Shown piece after piece: positions 5,874 to 7,054 of a stretch of DNA of 7,054 nucleotides (positions within the stretch are counted from its first letter, which is position 1; each line of letters starts with the position of its first letter). The position numbers and the translations under genes were made by a program. The notes under the pieces were generated by a model. That model was not told the DNA's origin. It saw only the letters and a list, made by a program, of their open reading frames with translations, and ran no database searches. The stretch spans positions 1 through 7,054 of the forward strand of contig CAYILR010000082.1 in assembly GCA_964364175.1 (NCBI GenBank). The letters are read 5' to 3'. This stretch comes from CAYILR01 sp964364175. GTDB taxonomy: Bacteria > Bdellovibrionota > UBA1018.

Positions 5874-6404
5874 CTATCTGACCATCTCTGCCGCTAATCG
5901 ATGAAGCGCATCTCGAATCACCTGAGATTCTGTGATTCCCTTTTTTGTACTGATTTTCCGCAACAACTCTTGCTCCTCAATCCCTAATCGAAATGTTTTC
6001 ATGGCTGTGGGAAGATGATTTTTTCTACCCACGATCGGTACCCACTGCAAACATTTACGAAGCTCAACTCCTCTGAAAAAACCTTGAGCTTCGCCTCTCC
6101 TCAGATCGTTCATCGCACATCTCAAATCATCAGGATAAACTTGATCCATCAACATACGTGGCCGTTTAAGAGCAATCGCAGGAAGCAACTCCAAAACTCT
6201 CGGCTCCAGATTTTCACCGACCCACAGCACTTCTTCCACAAAAGGCTTACTCCTGCTAGGCCGAACATGGCGAGTATCTAGCAAACCTTCGTGAACAAGA
6301 CGTCCAATCACTTTCGCAAAACGAGGATCTTCCCTCAAGCGGGCCAGCTGCCTAGCCCGAATTTTCGCCTTTTTGATGATGTTTTTTTCTTGTTCCTTGT
6401 TCAT
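5874..6404 (-). CDS. Protein with C-terminal ribbon-helix-helix-like domain, candidate antitoxin/autoregulator
   Basis: This 176-residue cytoplasmic protein has three visible parts. The first 25 residues are very basic (KKAKIRARQLARLR). Residues 28-121 form a compact domain with RFAKVIGRLVHEGLLD, EEVLWVGENLEPRVLELLPAIALKRPRML, PDDLRCAMNDLRRGE and a closing RGVELRKCLQW. Residues 135-176 fit a ribbon-helix-helix DNA-binding domain: strand KTFRL, helix EEQELLRKIST, a KKG turn, then ITESQVIRDALHRLAAE. In classical antitoxins this domain is usually N-terminal, so the order here is reversed. The ATG overlaps the TGA of the nucleotidyltransferase-like gene as ATGA, with only a weak GGAT before it, which points to coupled translation and a fixed ratio of the two products. 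By position and DNA-binding fold it could neutralise its partner and bind the palindrome at 6895-6911. That role is inferred, and I cannot name the middle domain. Confidence 0.8.
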   Translation of the reverse strand: MNKEQEKNIIKKAKIRARQLARLREDPRFAKVIGRLVHEGLLDTRHVRPSRSKPFVEEVLWVGENLEPRVLELLPAIALKRPRMLMDQVYPDDLRCAMNDLRRGEAQGFFRGVELRKCLQWVPIVGRKNHLPTAMKTFRLGIEEQELLRKISTKKGITESQVIRDALHRLAAEMVR

Positions 6405-6880
6405 ACAAAAGCATCCAAATCGACTTGATATTTGCGCGCCAGTTGAAAAATTCGTTGATCCAGATCTACACTGGCCAGGTACTCAGCAATCAGATCTTTG
6501 TTTTTCACTGGGGCTTTTTTGGCTTTGGATAAAATAACAAAAACCGGCTCAGCAATGTATCCGCTCAGATTGCTGCCATCAAATATCTGTCTGTACTCAG
6601 TTTCGTCGGGCATCCAAGCTTCGTGACCTACGGGATCAAGTATTTTTCCTCGAACTTCGAGTAATTCTGAGAATTTTTTTCTAACCGAGTACTCAATTTG
6701 ATTTTTGGTATCCACGTCAATCGTCGCAGCAACATAAATGTGCAGATTCGCCTCCAACAACGCGGTTTGACCTACGATGCGAATATCGACACGATTGATA
6801 CCTAAAAAACCTTCAGTTTGAGCTTCCTGATTTTTTTGTTCAATCCAAAGATCAAGTTGATCGAAAACTTGATTAATCAT
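6401..6880 (-). CDS. Nucleotidyltransferase-fold protein (AbiEii/DUF6036-like), candidate toxin
   Basis: This 159-residue protein shows the layout of small AbiEii/DUF6036-type nucleotidyltransferases. After an N-terminal helix come IRIVGQTALL (33-42), matching the family's IVGGTA loop with Gln in place of the second Gly, and ATIDVD (52-57), matching the T-x-D-x-D metal-binding motif (D55 and D57). Further on, VFVILSKAKKAPVKNKDL (113-130) fits the family's L-x-x-K-x(n)-KD pattern, followed by a helix ending LARKYQVDLDAF. Members include toxins of AbiE and MenAT systems that add nucleotides to tRNA or other targets, and also uncharacterised proteins. The altered loop means activity cannot be assumed. 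The ATG at 6880 has no ribosome binding site, and the promoter places the transcript start at or beside it. It overlaps the downstream ribbon-helix-helix gene by 4 bases. The family call rests on motifs seen by eye. Confidence 0.7.
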   Translation of the reverse strand: MINQVFDQLDLWIEQKNQEAQTEGFLGINRVDIRIVGQTALLEANLHIYVAATIDVDTKNQIEYSVRKKFSELLEVRGKILDPVGHEAWMPDETEYRQIFDGSNLSGYIAEPVFVILSKAKKAPVKNKDLIAEYLASVDLDQRIFQLARKYQVDLDAFV

Positions 6881-6886
6881 AAATAT

Positions 6887-6914
6887 ATAATACTACATAA
6901 TATAATTATGTCAA
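6887..6914 (-). promoter_or_regulatory. Strong candidate sigma70 promoter of the four-gene operon
   Basis: On the minus strand TTGACA (6914-6909, 6 of 6) is followed after 16 bases by TATTAT (6892-6887, 5 of 6). The expected transcript start, 6-8 bases after the -10, falls at about 6881-6879, that is at the ATG at 6880. This implies a leaderless or near-leaderless mRNA for the nucleotidyltransferase-like gene. Confidence 0.65.
6895..6911. promoter_or_regulatory. Perfect 17-bp palindrome within the promoter spacer (candidate operator)
   Basis: ACATAATATAATTATGT consists of perfect 7-base inverted arms (ACATAAT / ATTATGT) around ATA. It fills the space between the -10 and -35 boxes and touches the -35. 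A repressor bound here would block RNA polymerase. The ribbon-helix-helix protein two genes down is the obvious candidate. Confidence 0.5.
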
Positions 6915-6918
6915 TACA

Positions 6919-6933
6919 TATTATTTTATAATA
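6919..6933. promoter_or_regulatory. Second AT-only dyad just upstream of the -35
   Basis: TATTAT and ATAATA are perfect inverted arms around TTT. The centre is 23 bases from that of the spacer palindrome, roughly two helical turns. It might be a second operator half for a cooperative ribbon-helix-helix repressor. Being purely A/T, it may also be chance in an AT-rich gap. Confidence 0.25.
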
Positions 6934-6957
6934 AATACAAACACTTAAAAATAAAAT

Positions 6958-7053
6958 TCAAGCCAATCTGCCTGCCTCAATTCTATCGAGTCCATAAACC
7001 TCAATTGCGTGGCGCCTGTCTAGAGTAAGGGACTGGTTCTGGCCAGCGGGCAC
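6958..7053 (-). CDS. Possible C-terminal tail of another minus-strand gene (runs off right edge)
   Basis: From the right edge to the TGA at 6960-6958 one minus-strand frame is open for 31 codons and ends ...YGLDRIEAGRLA. The other frames here contain stops (the frame from 7054 stops within 18 codons, and all plus frames are interrupted). Base composition turns sharply from AT-rich (6881-6957) to balanced in this stretch, as expected at a gene end. The peptide matches no family I recognise. It is short enough to be open by chance. If real, it lies in the same direction as the operon, 43 bases before its -35, with no clear terminator between. Confidence 0.35.
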   Translation of the reverse strand: MPAGQNQSLTLDRRHAIEVYGLDRIEAGRLA

Positions 7054-7054
7054 C

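Overview
The window looks like a compact stretch of chromosome from a Gram-negative bacterium with many exported proteins. Housekeeping Fe-S and lipoate genes (mrp/apbC, lipB, a BFD-type ferredoxin) sit among exported proteins of no recognised family. Gene packing, moderate GC and protein style would fit a Bdellovibrionota-like or other deltaproteobacterial lineage. That is an impression from the proteins, not a proof. No rRNA, tRNA, CRISPR array, IS element or phage gene was seen.

Left part (2-2104). The 3' end of a gene for a beta-propeller-like repeat protein meets a full Mrp/ApbC Fe-S carrier ATPase gene tail to tail. Mrp is divergent from a small exported protein with an Ala/Gly-rich hydrophobic core (best start 1670).

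Middle (2110-4998). A large exported helical protein on the minus strand carries a tryptophan-marked 11-residue repeat, a glycine-zipper hydrophobic segment and long charged helices. It is divergent from a small exported four-cysteine protein. The 165-base gap between them holds a good candidate promoter and three perfect small dyads.

Right part (4999-6880, all minus). Four genes form a tight operon, read from right to left: a nucleotidyltransferase-fold protein (AbiEii/DUF6036-like), a protein with a C-terminal ribbon-helix-helix domain (4-base overlap), lipB (1-base gap) and a BFD-type [2Fe-2S] protein (23-base overlap). A consensus-like promoter lies directly before the first gene. A perfect 17-bp palindrome fills its spacer, and the predicted transcript start falls at or next to the ATG. 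The first two genes look like an autoregulated toxin-antitoxin-like pair, with lipoate synthesis carried behind it. This is the most interesting part of the window. At the far right edge a short open frame may be the tail of another minus-strand gene.

Three convergent gene pairs have gaps of 3, 5 and 0 bases, and none has a recognisable terminator hairpin.
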